This document shows, in pieces, positions 35,201 to 35,660 of a stretch of 35,660 nt of DNA. The position numbers and the translations under genes were made by a program. Every line of letters starts with the position of its first letter. Position 1 is the first letter of the stretch. The notes below the pieces were generated by a model that saw only the letters and a program-made list of their open reading frames with translations, ran no database searches and was not told the DNA's origin. The stretch lies in contig JAPOQG010000247.1 in the NCBI GenBank assembly GCA_026710865.1, forward strand, positions 1-35,660, given 5' to 3'. The stretch is from Acidimicrobiaceae bacterium (GTDB taxonomy: Bacteria; Actinomycetota; Acidimicrobiia; Acidimicrobiales; Aldehydirespiratoraceae).

Positions 35201-35507
35201 GGCGCGGCCGCACCGTCGCGGGCAGCACGGCCAGACGAGAATTCACGACCTCGCCCTCAACGGATCGCCGTGCCGAGTCCTGATGGAACAGCGGCACCCC
35301 GACTAGGGCGGCTGCCTCGAACGCCGTGCCGAGCGCGACGCTGGGGTCGCCCCTCTCGACCTTGCGCATCGTCACTACGGACACTCCGACCCTCTCCGCG
35401 AGCTCCGCAAGCGTCCACCGGCGCTCCCGGCGCGCCAAGGCCACTTTGCCTCCGAGCAACTTGATGGCCTCGATTGTCTCTGGCGACAGGGGCTTCGTTA
35501 CGTTCAT
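35181..35507 (-). CDS. hipB: HipB-like XRE-family antitoxin
   Basis: HTH 'LGGKVALARRERRWTLAELAERVGVSVVTMRKVERGDPSVALGTAFEAAALVGVPLF'; 20-bp overlap with hipA, antitoxin first. Confidence 0.9.
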   Translation of the reverse strand: MNVTKPLSPETIEAIKLLGGKVALARRERRWTLAELAERVGVSVVTMRKVERGDPSVALGTAFEAAALVGVPLFHQDSARRSVEGEVVNSRLAVLPATVRPRRVDDDF

Positions 35508-35527
35508 GACAAATATATTTTCGCTAT

Positions 35528-35546
35528 AACTAGGTAAACGCTAGTT
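35528..35546 (-). promoter_or_regulatory. Candidate HipB operator palindrome AACTAG-N7-CTAGTT
   Basis: Perfect 6-bp arms in AT-rich DNA just upstream of the hipB start (35507). Confidence 0.6.
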
Positions 35547-35660
35547 TATTGTCTCTTCTGTTGGCAGGCTACTACGATCCGGACGAACAGTCCGCAATTC
35601 GAGTTCAATCTCCCACGACGAGCGCCGCCGATGGCACTCGAGCCAGGCCCCGCAGTCCGC

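Noticed and set aside
1-35660. tRNA, rRNA, CRISPR, integrase or transposase genes
   Set aside because: None recognised by eye on either strand. tRNAscan-SE and ISfinder would be needed to exclude degraded copies.

Overview
High-GC, actinobacterial-looking window (Acidimicrobiia-like by gene content; inference only). Left part: two large exported repeat proteins on the minus strand. The first has no stop codon in the window, so the ORF track misses it; it is open from 6687 to base 1. Next come a MazEF-like toxin-antitoxin (TA) pair, a YceI / c-heme / PHM-type copper monooxygenase-like fusion, a 14-repeat RCC1-like lipoprotein, a membrane sulfite-oxidase-like molybdoenzyme, and a small membrane protein with 14 heptad repeats (21-bp units). 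Middle: an acyl-CoA catabolic operon (HpcH/HpaI aldolase, two acyl-CoA dehydrogenases, family III CoA-transferase, MaoC/FAS1-like dehydratase) with a duplicated hairpin element in one spacer, then tpx, a trimethylamine-dehydrogenase-family flavoenzyme and an APH-like kinase. Right part: a lower-GC two-gene cassette (OLD/AAA15-type ATPase with DUF3696-like C-terminus, plus PIN-like nuclease), a beta-hydroxyacid dehydrogenase, HicBA, a second family III CoA-transferase, an AGPS-like FAD oxidase, and an ABC ATPase fragment cut off beside a hairpin next to a complete HipBA module. The best candidate for an undescribed system is the ATPase-PIN pair at 26944-28883, a possible ATPase-sensor / RNase-effector defence module. 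All functional calls come from reading motifs; no database search was run.
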